33,833 nucleotides of DNA from Methanomethylovorans sp. PtaU1.Bin073 (GTDB lineage Archaea; Halobacteriota; Methanosarcinia; Methanosarcinales; Methanosarcinaceae), in the NCBI GenBank assembly GCA_002067265.1, contig MVQW01000296.1, positions 1 through 33,833 of the forward strand, read 5' to 3'. Positions 1 through 6,968 of the stretch are shown one piece after another. A model generated the notes under the pieces. That model was not told where the DNA came from, searched no databases, and saw only the letters and a program-made list of their open reading frames with translations. The position numbers were made by a program, and so were the translations under genes. Every line of letters begins with the position of its first letter. Position 1 is the first letter of the stretch.

Positions 1-572
1 ATTGCATCTGCCAGACCAGCTACCTGTTCTTCTTGTATTCCAACGTTTACAACACTGCGGAACGGCGCATTATGTGCTTCATCACCATGAACAGGCAGAA
101 CCTTATCAGTATCCTGACCAAATAGATTGACCTGAATATCTGCAACATCACTAAAAGCAGCTACATTGACTTCATTTGCATTGCCGGGAACTTCAGGGCA
201 TATTGCGCTATTGACCGAAGCATTTAATGAAGCTGGGGTACTGGAAACCTCCACAACATTTTCTGCAGGAATGAATGCCGGAGAAGTTATAGGAGAAGCA
301 TTCAAAGACTCATGATTACTTGTTCCAGTGGACTGAAACTGTACGCCCGAGAACTTATGTTCAATCGAGACGAGCCTTGAAGAAATAGATTGTATTTCAT
401 GCTGCAAATCCTCTATATCTCCCGCCAGGCTCTCGTAAGTACTATCTGAAGAGGAGGTGATTCCTTTTAGGAGTTCACCTTCGATCAGTTTCCTTATGAA
501 TAGGCTCTTGTTCTCTACCTGGTTAAGTTTATCAAAAAGAGCATCGGACATGCTGATGGTTAATCTTTTCAT
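1..572 (-). CDS. Ribbon-helix-helix (CopG/Arc-like) protein, partial
   Basis: The reading frame is open from an ATG at 572 to the window edge (190 codons), so the C-terminus is missing. The N-terminus MKRLTISMSDALFDKLNQ, followed by a short helix ending in FIRKLIEGEL, has the strand-helix-helix pattern of a ribbon-helix-helix DNA-binding domain (residues 1-36). A probable coiled coil follows (about residues 45-70, LAGDIEDLQHEIQSISSRL), then a low-complexity Ser/Ala/Asn/Pro-rich region with no recognised domain. GGTG lies just before the ATG and AT-rich TATA-like sequence lies at 584-600 and 628-640. The RHH call is fairly sure; the target genes and the function of the long tail are unknown. 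Known RHH proteins bind DNA as dimers and usually repress. Confidence 0.75.
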   Translation of the reverse strand, partial: MKRLTISMSDALFDKLNQVENKSLFIRKLIEGELLKGITSSSDSTYESLAGDIEDLQHEIQSISSRLVSIEHKFSGVQFQSTGTSNHESLNASPITSPAFIPAENVVEVSSTPASLNASVNSAICPEVPGNANEVNVAAFSDVADIQVNLFGQDTDKVLPVHGDEAHNAPFRSVVNVGIQEEQVAGLADA

Positions 573-777
573 CACACCGTCTCTAATATATTTATCAAAT
601 TATACTTATTTACGTACTAATACTAGATATATATTTTGGATTTGGAACCCAAAAGAAGTAAAGAGAGGATAATTTTTAGGGAAAAAGAAATAGATTCTGG
701 ATAATCTGAAAAAAGGATAATAAAGGAATACTGAAAGGAAAAGCTGCTTAATTATGATGGAAAAGCCGTTGTATATC

Positions 778-1542
778 TTACATTTTAGATTTACACTGCG
801 AACAGACTCTTCCTTTTGTGGTAGATATAAAAGCATGTTTTGCAGCTAAATTGCCGCACCTTGGACAAAGTTCTGCGGTTTTTAATATCTTTTCCACAGC
901 CTGCAGATCAGCTTCATAGATATGAGTATCCCATCCCGTAGCCATCAATGACTCGATCCTATAAGGCAAGTTCTTTTCCCTGAAGACTTTTTTGATACCT
1001 TCTACGATAGCAGGCAGGTTTGCAGGGAATCCGCCAAAAGCATCCCATGAACGGTAGAGAATGTATAGGCGAACATCAGTTTCATTAAGTAATTCAAGCT
1101 TGTAAGCTATCCAGCATGGCTGATCCTCAAATTTTGGGATGTGAACTTCATTCTCCCATAGTACTCCAACATGCCTTCTTGAGCCAATCCGGAGATTATT
1201 GACATTCTCAGAAAGAGTATTATAAGCTGTTTTACCATAACGGAAAAGCTGCTTTGCATAGCAATAATCGAACTTCCTTCTATCTTCATCCGGAAGTGAT
1301 ACATACCAATCCGCATATTCTTCAGTAAGCTCTTCCTTATATTTTCTGATGAGATTTTCTCCAAATGGCACAAAAGAGTTTACCTGATCCACATCCACAT
1401 TGTTTATGATAACAGTAGCATGTAATCTGCGGGTAAGCGTATTATAATCCGGTTTGTGATCTTCCCCATTCGTGTAAATTTCATATATCAGACGTGACCA
1501 GGCCGAAGCTATAGTATCAGCTTCTATTAGCACTGCTTTCAT
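778..1542 (-). CDS. Thymidylate synthase-like protein with C-terminal Zn ribbon
   Basis: A 254-residue protein. DQPCW (catalytic-type Cys143) followed by LYILYRSWDAFGGFPANLP matches the ThyA pattern in which the PPCH cysteine is followed by a strand and a YxRSxDxxxGxPxN signature; here Cys143 would attack C6 of the pyrimidine. The family makes dTMP or a related C5-modified pyrimidine. The archaeal members are short and divergent, and their folate or methanopterin cofactor is not fixed by sequence. The end carries CPRCG (Cys226/229) and CSQC (Cys247/250), a four-cysteine zinc ribbon not found in bacterial ThyA. The start is 4 nt after the mtxX stop, and its ribosome site GGGGTGA overlaps that stop codon, so translation is probably coupled. 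Family membership is likely; the substrate is uncertain. Confidence 0.75.
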   Translation of the reverse strand: MKAVLIEADTIASAWSRLIYEIYTNGEDHKPDYNTLTRRLHATVIINNVDVDQVNSFVPFGENLIRKYKEELTEEYADWYVSLPDEDRRKFDYCYAKQLFRYGKTAYNTLSENVNNLRIGSRRHVGVLWENEVHIPKFEDQPCWIAYKLELLNETDVRLYILYRSWDAFGGFPANLPAIVEGIKKVFREKNLPYRIESLMATGWDTHIYEADLQAVEKILKTAELCPRCGNLAAKHAFISTTKGRVCSQCKSKM

Positions 1543-1546
1543 CTTT

Positions 1547-2392
1547 TCACCCCTTGCTTTTGTTCATATTGGAGAGCGCACCGGCAACCATAATGGCCTT
1601 AGTGTAATGCCCCCCTACTCTTGAAGTATCAACAAAAACATATTTGTCCATCAGAACAGGTGCTCCCATGCCATCACCACATCCCAAAAAGACAAGTGTA
1701 CGGAAGATGAGGTTTCCCGAAATACCATCTGGAGCAATGATGAAATTTGCTTCTTTGATGGCATCTTCAATGAGTATGGTGTAATGTTTTGCTTTTATAC
1801 CCATTTCATTCAGACGATTGGATAGGAACTCCCCATCTGCCAGCGTACGATCCACCCTGCTGTTACGCCCCACATCGCCCATTCTGCCCCCTGATAGAAA
1901 GCCAATTACAGGCTCAATCCCAAACCTGCGTATGTGCTCTGATCCTAGTATTGCAAATTCCATCTTATCAGCGAGGTCTTCACCCTCATCTATCCCCACT
2001 GGTGCAATGAAAAAAGGAGTACCATCAGCTGTGGTAAGCAAAGCCACACGATGCAATTTTTCCATTTTAAGAGTTTTTTTAAGATATGACAAAGTATTTG
2101 ATGCCCGAGCTGTTCCCCTTACAGCAGCATCAACATAACCTGAAACCAAAAGATCCACCATTGCTTTTTCGGGTTCAGAGGTTCCCACTATCTCAAGGTG
2201 AGTACCTAAAGAAGAAATCTCCTGCTCATCACCAACCAGCACAACTTCTGCAAAACCCTGATCGTTGGCTTCTTCTGCATTTGCAATGATCTTTTTAGTG
2301 GGGTCTCTGATGCCAATAGCTACCCTAGCCCTGTTCTGAATAGCTTTTTTACGAATAACCTCCAGAAGGTCAGTATTGTTCAGAAGAGACAT
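1547..2392 (-). CDS. mtxX: Methanogenesis marker protein 4 (MtxX)
   Basis: A 281-residue protein matching the MtxX/Mmp4 family, which is found in methanogens and related to the phosphate acetyl/butyryl-transferase fold. Recognisable parts are the start LLEVIRKKAIQNRARVAIGI, the central FLSGGRMGDVGRNSRVDRTL, and the C-terminal block containing NFIIAPDGISGNLIFRTLVF followed by a GGHYTKAIMVAGALSNM end. The family was named for sequence relation to a methyltransferase; its exact reaction is not established. It is the first gene of a two-gene unit with the ThyA-like gene and is transcribed away from rfcL, with 85 bp between the two starts that must hold both promoters. Confidence 0.9.
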   Translation of the reverse strand: MSLLNNTDLLEVIRKKAIQNRARVAIGIRDPTKKIIANAEEANDQGFAEVVLVGDEQEISSLGTHLEIVGTSEPEKAMVDLLVSGYVDAAVRGTARASNTLSYLKKTLKMEKLHRVALLTTADGTPFFIAPVGIDEGEDLADKMEFAILGSEHIRRFGIEPVIGFLSGGRMGDVGRNSRVDRTLADGEFLSNRLNEMGIKAKHYTILIEDAIKEANFIIAPDGISGNLIFRTLVFLGCGDGMGAPVLMDKYVFVDTSRVGGHYTKAIMVAGALSNMNKSKG

Positions 2393-2477
2393 GAAAAGTA
2401 CCTACAATTATTAATTCAAGCAAAACCAACAAAGGGATGAAAACATTAATTAGTTTCCCTTCATTGGATATGATGAA

Positions 2478-3980
2478 ATGACCATAACAAAAGAATGGGC
2501 TGAAAAGTACAGGCCGAAAAGCCTTGCTGATGTAGTGGGAAATCCTGCAGCAACTGGGCAACTTAGATCATGGGCTCAGCAGTGGCTAGAGGGAACACCA
2601 GAACAAAAGGCAGTGCTCCTCCATGGTCCAGCTGGTGTTGGTAAGACATCAACAGCCTATGCATTGGCAATAGATATGGAATGGGAAGCTATAGAACTAA
2701 ATGCTAGTGACCAACGCACAGCTGATGTGATAGAAAGAATTGCAGGTTCAGCTTCCAGAATGAGCACCTTAGATGGCATATCTTCAAAGAGGCTTATAGT
2801 GCTTGATGAAGCAGATAACATGCATGGAACAAGCGACCGTGGCGGTGCAAAGGCAATTGGAGATATAATAAAAACTACGGGCCAGCCTATAGTATTGATC
2901 GCTAATGACGCTTATGGAATTCCATCTTCTGTCAGATCGAATGTCCTGGAGATCAAATTCAATGCATTGCAGACACGTTCTATAATACCGGCTCTAAAAC
3001 AGATAGCTTTCAAAGAAGGCTTGATGTGTGGTGTTGGAATCATTGAGAAGATAGCTGAAAATGCAGATGGAGATTTGCGCAGTGCCATCAATGACCTACA
3101 GGCAGTGGCAATGGGAAGAAGCGAGATCAACATTTCAGACATTGCAACTGCAGAGAGAGATAATAAAGAATCAGTCTTCAAGGTAATGGAAAGAATATTT
3201 AAGGGGACGGATGTGAAAGCTGCTATAGAAGCAACATACGGTCTTGATGAAAGCCCAGAGGATCTGGTCCACTGGATAGATGAAAACCTTCCGATCCAAT
3301 ATGCAGGCAAAGAAGAAGGAGTTATCACAGAGTCTATTAAAAACGGATATGAATATGTCTCACGGGCAGACCTGTTTCTTGGAAGAGTTCAAAAAAGACA
3401 GAATTACCTTATGTGGCGGTATGCAAGTGTACTTATGACAGGCGGGACAGTTGTTTCGAAGTCTCAATCTAAACGTGGTTTTGTGAAGTTCAGCCCACCT
3501 TCCGTGTGGCGACGTATGGGACAATTAAAGGCTAAAAGAAATATGCGTAACAACATTGCAGCAAAGATAGCAGATCACTGCCATGAATCAATGCGTTATG
3601 CAGCAACCGATATAGCCTGTATATACAGCGTATTGCTTGAAGACCAGGAATACGCACCGTCAGTTGTAGCTGAATTAGAACTTGATTTGGATGAACTTAC
3701 ATTCATGATTGGTGCATCGAAAATAACAAAGAAGATCCAAAAGGTTTATGACGATGCACAGAAACTCAGAAAAGATAAAGGAGAAACTGAGGTTACATTT
3801 TTCAGAGTTCCCGATAAACAAAGTCCTGCAGCAGATAAAAAGCAAACAAACCTTGCAGATATAATCAAAACTGAAGAGAAAGGAACTGAAGAAAAGGAAA
3901 ACACCATAGAGTTTAGTCAGAAGAACGAAACTAAAACTAGACCACAAGTGAAGCCACAAAAGACGTTATTTGATTTTTGA
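2478..3980 (+). CDS. rfcL: Replication factor C large subunit
   Basis: Large subunit of the archaeal clamp loader, which with RfcS opens PCNA and loads it on primed DNA using ATP. The 500-residue protein starts with the RFC signature EWAEKYRPKSLADVVGNP. It then shows Walker A GPAGVGKTS (residues 50-58), NASDQRT (75-81), Walker B VLDEAD (108-113) and the sensor-type SSVRSN segment, followed by the helical collar. The Lys/Glu-rich tail ends in QKTLFDF, a PCNA-interacting (PIP) box at the extreme C-terminus, as in other archaeal RfcL. The length fits the family. A run of eight T at 4013-4020 just after the stop is a likely terminator. Core gene with ordinary codon use. Confidence 0.97.
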   Translation: MTITKEWAEKYRPKSLADVVGNPAATGQLRSWAQQWLEGTPEQKAVLLHGPAGVGKTSTAYALAIDMEWEAIELNASDQRTADVIERIAGSASRMSTLDGISSKRLIVLDEADNMHGTSDRGGAKAIGDIIKTTGQPIVLIANDAYGIPSSVRSNVLEIKFNALQTRSIIPALKQIAFKEGLMCGVGIIEKIAENADGDLRSAINDLQAVAMGRSEINISDIATAERDNKESVFKVMERIFKGTDVKAAIEATYGLDESPEDLVHWIDENLPIQYAGKEEGVITESIKNGYEYVSRADLFLGRVQKRQNYLMWRYASVLMTGGTVVSKSQSKRGFVKFSPPSVWRRMGQLKAKRNMRNNIAAKIADHCHESMRYAATDIACIYSVLLEDQEYAPSVVAELELDLDELTFMIGASKITKKIQKVYDDAQKLRKDKGETEVTFFRVPDKQSPAADKKQTNLADIIKTEEKGTEEKENTIEFSQKNETKTRPQVKPQKTLFDF

Positions 3981-4012
3981 CTATTTGGGTTTGGATTACA
4001 GCTTCAACTCTA

Positions 4013-4020
4013 CTTTTTTT
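4013..4020 (+). terminator. T-tract terminator after rfcL
   Basis: Eight consecutive T residues lie 33 nt past the rfcL stop codon. Archaeal transcription commonly ends at such U-rich tracts without a strong hairpin. Confidence 0.5.
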
Positions 4021-4155
4021 GATCAGAATAAAGCTTGAAACACGAAGATTTCGATGCTATACGATTAGAAGTTTAGCTAGTGTATAAAGCAAACCTAAAA
4101 ATGAATAGTCTTTGAGTTCACCTCACACACATAATAGAAAATTTATGAATATGAA

Positions 4156-4215
4156 AGTGGAGTATGAGCGGGCTGGGGAGTGGGGTTATTGTAAGAAAGA
4201 GGAGAATCCCGCTCT
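4156..4215 (+). ncRNA. G-rich hairpin element, copy 1
   Basis: A 30-nt segment (4156-4185, AGTGGAGTATGAGCGGGCTG and on through GGGAGTGGGG) recurs at 4355-4384 with one mismatch. Arms GAGCGGG (4166-4172) and CCCGCTC (4208-4214) pair perfectly around a 35-nt loop. The loop holds GGGG-AGT-GGGG, which could expose SD-like or quadruplex-like G tracts. A TATA-like CATAATA at 4130 lies about 25 nt upstream. No protein frame explains the conservation. A small structured RNA is the best guess; strand and transcription are inferred. Confidence 0.4.
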
Positions 4216-4233
4216 GTAATCAAATAAGTACTA

Positions 4234-4244
4234 ATCGTATATAT
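4234..4244 (+). promoter_or_regulatory. TATA-like promoter ahead of hairpin copy 2
   Basis: TATATATAC lies in an AT-rich stretch (4237-4245). Initiation about 25 nt downstream, near 4264, would produce an RNA running through a 16-codon open frame (4297-4347) into hairpin copy 2. Inferred from TATA spacing only. Confidence 0.3.
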
Positions 4245-4354
4245 ACTTTATCATCATTGTCATCATAATGATGAGGAGTTGTGAGGAAAATAAACTATGA
4301 GAACGATAACAAGAATCAAGGAAAGAATTAAGAGCAAAAAATATTGAAAATTCT

Positions 4355-4415
4355 AGTGGAGAATGAGCGGGCTGGGGAGTGGGGGTTGTTATAAAAGAAT
4401 AGGTACCCGCTCATT
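4355..4415 (+). ncRNA. G-rich hairpin element, copy 2
   Basis: Second copy of the element at 4156. The 30-nt head 4355-4384 is 29/30 identical to copy 1. The arms here are longer: AATGAGCGGG (4362-4371) pairs perfectly with CCCGCTCATT (4406-4415) around a 34-nt loop. The loop diverges after the G tracts but keeps its length, and the pairing arms are kept in both copies. This pattern favours a selected RNA or DNA structure over a chance repeat. Confidence 0.45.
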
Positions 4416-4474
4416 ATGATAATAATTATATTAATTATATATAAAATTAACTATAAACTTTTAACAATAACAGC

Positions 4475-4497
4475 TGGAGTATTTGTGCTCCACTTTT
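4475..4497 (+). terminator. Hairpin plus T tract
   Basis: TGGAG (4475-4479) pairs with CTCCA (4488-4492) over an 8-nt loop and is followed by CTTTTT. A strong TATA-like ATATATAAAATT lies at 4436-4447, so a very short transcript could start near 4468 and end here. CTCCACTTT (4488-4496) is also exactly complementary to the head AAAGTGGAG (4154-4162) of hairpin copy 1, a possible RNA-RNA contact. Confidence 0.3.
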
Positions 4498-4836
4498 TAC
4501 ATCTCTATTTTGCTAAGTTCAAATGACAAGTTGGAAGTTAAATCATTCTTTGCAGAGAAATACAGTTACTAGAATGGAACTAAAGTATTGAGCTTACCCA
4601 TGATTTGAAATACGCTACTCATGAAAAAAACAGATAAATTCAATTTACAGATGACGCTGAAATGAAAGAGTAATAATTAAAATAAGTTGTTCAACCCACC
4701 ATGATAACTACCACATCTTAACCGAGTTATATTTATTCAGGTTTCCCTATTTCATAATAAATCGTCTCATGACTATTCCAGATACTCGATTTTAGTATAC
4801 ATATTCGAGATATGAGAAAAAGATATGAGATATAAA
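4498..4836. other. Intergenic stretch without a recognised gene
   Basis: AT-rich sequence between the hairpin pair and the truncated RAM-gene copy. Both strands were read: no open frame with a ribosome site, tRNA-like fold or repeat was seen. The only notable signal is the AT-rich GATATGAGATATAAAAGG just before 4839, which aligns with the promoter region of the intact RAM gene at 29190-29210. Confidence 0.5.
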
Positions 4837-4838
4837 AG

Positions 4839-4940
4839 GAGGAATGTTGTATCACCGTAGTTGGAGTTACCATGGTAAGAGTAATCCCCAATCCGGCACC
4901 ACATCAAACCTATATCCTTCAAGGTATCCTTTCTACTTAA
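4839..4940 (+). pseudogene. Truncated 5' copy of the RAM-domain (Lrp/AsnC-like) gene
   Basis: From 4838 to about 4888 the sequence aligns with 29207-29260, the ribosome site and first codons of the intact gene upstream of top6B, at roughly 80% identity. Read in the gene frame from ATC at 4851 it gives ITVVGVTMVRVIPNP, against ITVIGVTMVNVLPGK in the intact gene, with several differences at silent positions. Homology then fades (TYILQGI against AYNELQRIEGI) and a TAA stops the frame at 4938-4940. GGAGG sits at 4838-4842. This is a decayed N-terminal fragment with no downstream domain. Its position at the rfcL-side edge of the accessory region suggests the displaced target half of an integration event. 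Confidence 0.7.
4867..4878. repeat. Candidate left attachment core (attL)
   Basis: The perfect 12-bp palindrome TTACCATGGTAA, inside a 13-bp identity (with a leading G), is shared with 29238-29249. It lies inside the truncated RAM gene copy. Such short symmetric cores are used by tyrosine recombinases. The att role is inferred. Confidence 0.45.
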
Positions 4941-5005
4941 CTTTTCTGTACCAATGTTAATTTTATGTACTATGCAGACATTAATGTAAAGTATAAGGTG
5001 ATTTA

Positions 5006-5152
5006 ATGTCAAAGGTTAAAGTTCAGGAAAGTTCAGGTAGGTTATCTGTCTCAATACCCAAGTCAATTGCAGATCTTAAGGGATGGAAGAAAGGTACAAT
5101 GCTTGAGTTTAAGGAACATGCTGGATTAGTTTGCTTGGTGGAAGTAAGGTAA
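5006..5152 (+). CDS. Small AbrB/MazE-like (SpoVT-AbrB) DNA-binding protein
   Basis: A 48-residue protein: MSKVKVQESSGRLSVSIPKS, then a linker, then GTMLEFKEHAGLVCLVEVR. The pattern of strand, sSIPKsI loop, helix, W-K-KG, and two terminal strands is that of the swapped-hairpin AbrB fold, which binds DNA as a dimer. Many such proteins are antitoxins or small archaeal regulators; no toxin partner is adjacent. The start is well supported by AAGGTGAT (4995-5002), and TATA-like sequence lies at about 4950-4965. A decayed second copy of its C-terminus lies at 5393-5440. It is just inside the inferred left edge of the island. Confidence 0.75.
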   Translation: MSKVKVQESSGRLSVSIPKSIADLKGWKKGTMLEFKEHAGLVCLVEVR

Positions 5153-5263
5153 GACCACACCATTTAGCACTGGATTAACCATTAAAGAATGTGGTTATTC
5201 TGTATAACACTGTTATGCATTCAAAAAGGACATTGAAGTAATTGAATTGTAAGAGTGGTAAAT

Positions 5264-5392
5264 ATGGTTCAGATTAAAACCGAGTCAAATAAATCTATAA
5301 AGAAGGCTGCAATCATACTTATTCTAGGTATTATTTTCATTTTACTCATTCTCAGGTGGTTTGCTTTGAAATATATGTTTGCATATATGTAG
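5264..5392 (+). CDS. Small single-pass membrane protein
   Basis: A 42-residue frame starting MVQIKTESNKSIKK (basic, soluble) and followed by a strongly hydrophobic stretch, AAIILILGIIFILLIL (residues 15-30), then RWFALKYMFAYM. The charge pattern fits one transmembrane helix with the N-terminus in the cytoplasm. GGTAAAT before the ATG is a weak ribosome site. The frame ends in TAG and continues in the same frame into a fossil of the AbrB C-terminus (5393-5440). No family is recognised. It may be a real small protein, or a chance frame upstream of the fossil. Confidence 0.4.
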   Translation: MVQIKTESNKSIKKAAIILILGIIFILLILRWFALKYMFAYM

Positions 5393-5440
5393 GAGTTCAA
5401 AGAGAATGCAGGGTATGTGTGCCTGGTAGAAGTTAGATGA
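5393..5440 (+). pseudogene. Fossil C-terminus of a second AbrB-like gene
   Basis: Read directly after the TAG of the small membrane frame this gives EFKENAGYVCLVEVR and then TGA. The AbrB gene at 5006 ends EFKEHAGLVCLVEVR, so 13 of 15 residues match, with many silent changes. The ATG just before the TAG also aligns with Met of GTMLEFKE. It is therefore a duplicated gene whose N-terminal two thirds are gone or replaced. In an organism decoding UAG as pyrrolysine, read-through would give a membrane-AbrB tail fusion; that is speculation. Confidence 0.65.
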
Positions 5441-5679
5441 AATACACTCTTTAATAGTTCCCCTAGAATAAAGCGACAATGTATGGGCAGATACAAATAT
5501 ATATTTATATGGATATATTGAATTAATATATACATCCCATTTACACTGTGGATGTACCTCAGAAAAACATTTTTAATATGGATAAAACAACATATTCTTA
5601 TACGTAGAACAAATATACCAGAGCCCCATATAACATATAATAACTTGTACAAACACTCGACTACAACAAATGAACAATT

Positions 5680-5697
5680 AATCAATTGTAATTGATT
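5680..5697. promoter_or_regulatory. Inverted repeat (operator candidate) before the three-gene cassette
   Basis: AATCAATT-gt-AATTGATT forms perfect 8-bp arms with a 2-nt spacer, ending 22 bp before the ATG at 5720. AT-rich TATA-like sequence lies at 5495-5540, too far upstream to fix a start site with confidence. The position suits an operator acting on the cassette; no regulator is identified. Confidence 0.35.
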
Positions 5698-5719
5698 TGG
5701 TCATGGTGTAAGGTAAAAT

Positions 5720-6475
5720 ATGATCGAGACTACAAAAGATAATGGCTCAGAGTGCAAAGACCTGACATCACGTATATTTGAATTATCTGAGTCTTTTAAG
5801 AGACAAAAATATAACTTTAAGCATCATGAAAAAGCTATAGATAATGTTAATTGTCTTTTCTTTTTAGATGAGAAAAGTAAAAGGAACATATATGATATTT
5901 CAGCAAAATACTTACTTGCATCATTTAGTCTTGATTATCTAAAGTTATTGAGTAAGCATTTAGAGGAAAAATACTTGCACCATCAGGTAACTTTGAGCCA
6001 TTTTGAAGATGTCGACAAAAAGAAACAAGTTGAAAAGGTCTTTAACGATTCAAAAAACACTCCTGTAATTCAATGGTTAAGAGACGACTGTCTAGTCACA
6101 TTGAAAGATGCAGTAGATCATTTGATAGTTGACGACATGGATGACGTTTTGAATCTGGGGAATATTCTGGATTTGACACTTGATGAACTGGAGAACGAAG
6201 GGGAAACAAGAGATATTGAATTGTATGATGTCCCTTATAGGCTAAAATGCAGATTCCAGAACTTGAACAACGACTATTTTAAAACAGGCGACAAAAATAA
6301 AATCCTAGCTGAATACAGTTTTGAGATGGAAAATACAGCAATATTTTATATTGGAATGGGGGATGAAAGTGTTCCTGCTGAAAAGGCATGCTTGAAGAAG
6401 AAAGATCAAGTTAAAGGCATAAAAGTAGAATTTACGAAAAAAGAAAAAAGACATCTTAAAATCTTCCAGCTATAA
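5720..6475 (+). CDS. Unknown protein, first gene of a three-gene cassette
   Basis: A 251-residue acidic, mostly helical soluble protein with no signal peptide or membrane segment and no motif I recognise. The N-terminal half (about 1-150) is helix-rich and strongly charged, with a long amphipathic stretch YLLASFSLDYLKLLSKHLEE. The C-terminal part (about 165-251) looks more strand-rich and ends in a Lys-rich KKEKRHLKIFQL. The start has AAGGT upstream at 5710-5714. The next gene begins 28 nt after the stop with its own GGAG site, and the third overlaps the second, so the three are almost certainly one operon. Codon use is AT-rich like its partners and unlike the core genes, suggesting acquisition. 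The function is unknown; a sensor, an antitoxin or an adaptor for the nuclease are only possibilities. Confidence 0.75.
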   Translation: MIETTKDNGSECKDLTSRIFELSESFKRQKYNFKHHEKAIDNVNCLFFLDEKSKRNIYDISAKYLLASFSLDYLKLLSKHLEEKYLHHQVTLSHFEDVDKKKQVEKVFNDSKNTPVIQWLRDDCLVTLKDAVDHLIVDDMDDVLNLGNILDLTLDELENEGETRDIELYDVPYRLKCRFQNLNNDYFKTGDKNKILAEYSFEMENTAIFYIGMGDESVPAEKACLKKKDQVKGIKVEFTKKEKRHLKIFQL

Positions 6476-6503
6476 TAAGAAAGTACATAGGAGTAGGACA
6501 TTC

Positions 6504-6968
6504 ATGCCAAATCCACTTATAGGCAAAGTAGATTTAGAACTGAGAAAGATAAGGGCATCTAAGTTAAAAATAAGTGAATACAACACTGCCGAAGTTGATG
6601 CGAATTGTACAACATTATCTGACGAAGATTTAGTTGATGTGAGCATAAAATTAGGTCTAAAAAGCAGTAAAGATAAAAAGGTTATGCCTTTTTTCCTAGT
6701 ATATAATATTCCATCCTTTTTTGATGATGTAATTGAGATAAATGCTGAATTTGTTGGGAAAATTCACTTTACTAATCCATTTGACATTGAATCACAAGAG
6801 AAGTTAGATGATGGAGATAGGCTAGATATTCCCAAAATGATCATGCCAATAATTGCAGAAAAAGTAGAAGAAATATTATCACCTGTTTTTAAAGCAATGA
6901 ATGTGGAATATCGTCAGGTGCCTTTACCAGCTGAAGATGATGATAAAAATGATAACAGTGAAGACTGA
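6504..6968 (+). CDS. SecB-like protein, second gene of the cassette
   Basis: A 154-residue protein. Alternating strands (VDLELRKIRASKLKISEYN; DLVDVSIKLGLKS; VMPFFLVYNIP; VIEINAEFVGKIHF) are followed by a helix with the spacing IPKMIMPIIAEKVEEILSPV and then a VPLP turn. This order resembles the SecB chaperone fold, in which the strands are followed by an LFPYxRExVS helix and a LPPxNF-like turn. It ends in an acidic tail (residues 143-154). SecB-like proteins exist in some methanogens and in toxin-antitoxin-chaperone loci, where they hold or stabilise a partner. GGAG (6490-6493) supports the start. The SecB call rests on pattern only. If right, the protein may chaperone or gate the nuclease encoded next to it. 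Confidence 0.6.
   Translation: MPNPLIGKVDLELRKIRASKLKISEYNTAEVDANCTTLSDEDLVDVSIKLGLKSSKDKKVMPFFLVYNIPSFFDDVIEINAEFVGKIHFTNPFDIESQEKLDDGDRLDIPKMIMPIIAEKVEEILSPVFKAMNVEYRQVPLPAEDDDKNDNSED

Noticed and set aside
4166..4190. G-quadruplex in the hairpin loop
   Set aside because: Only three tracts of three or more G occur in each copy, one short of an intramolecular quadruplex.
4297..4347. 16-codon basic frame (MRTITRIKERIKSKKY)
   Set aside because: Too short to judge and its GAGG is 12 nt away; it may be a leader peptide but nothing else supports it.
4773..5012. Minus-strand frame of 79 codons
   Set aside because: Antisense to the truncated RAM copy and to the promoter of the AbrB gene; no start signal.
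5393..5440. Pyrrolysine insertion element at the TAG
   Set aside because: No evidence of a functional read-through product; kept only as a possibility within the fossil finding.
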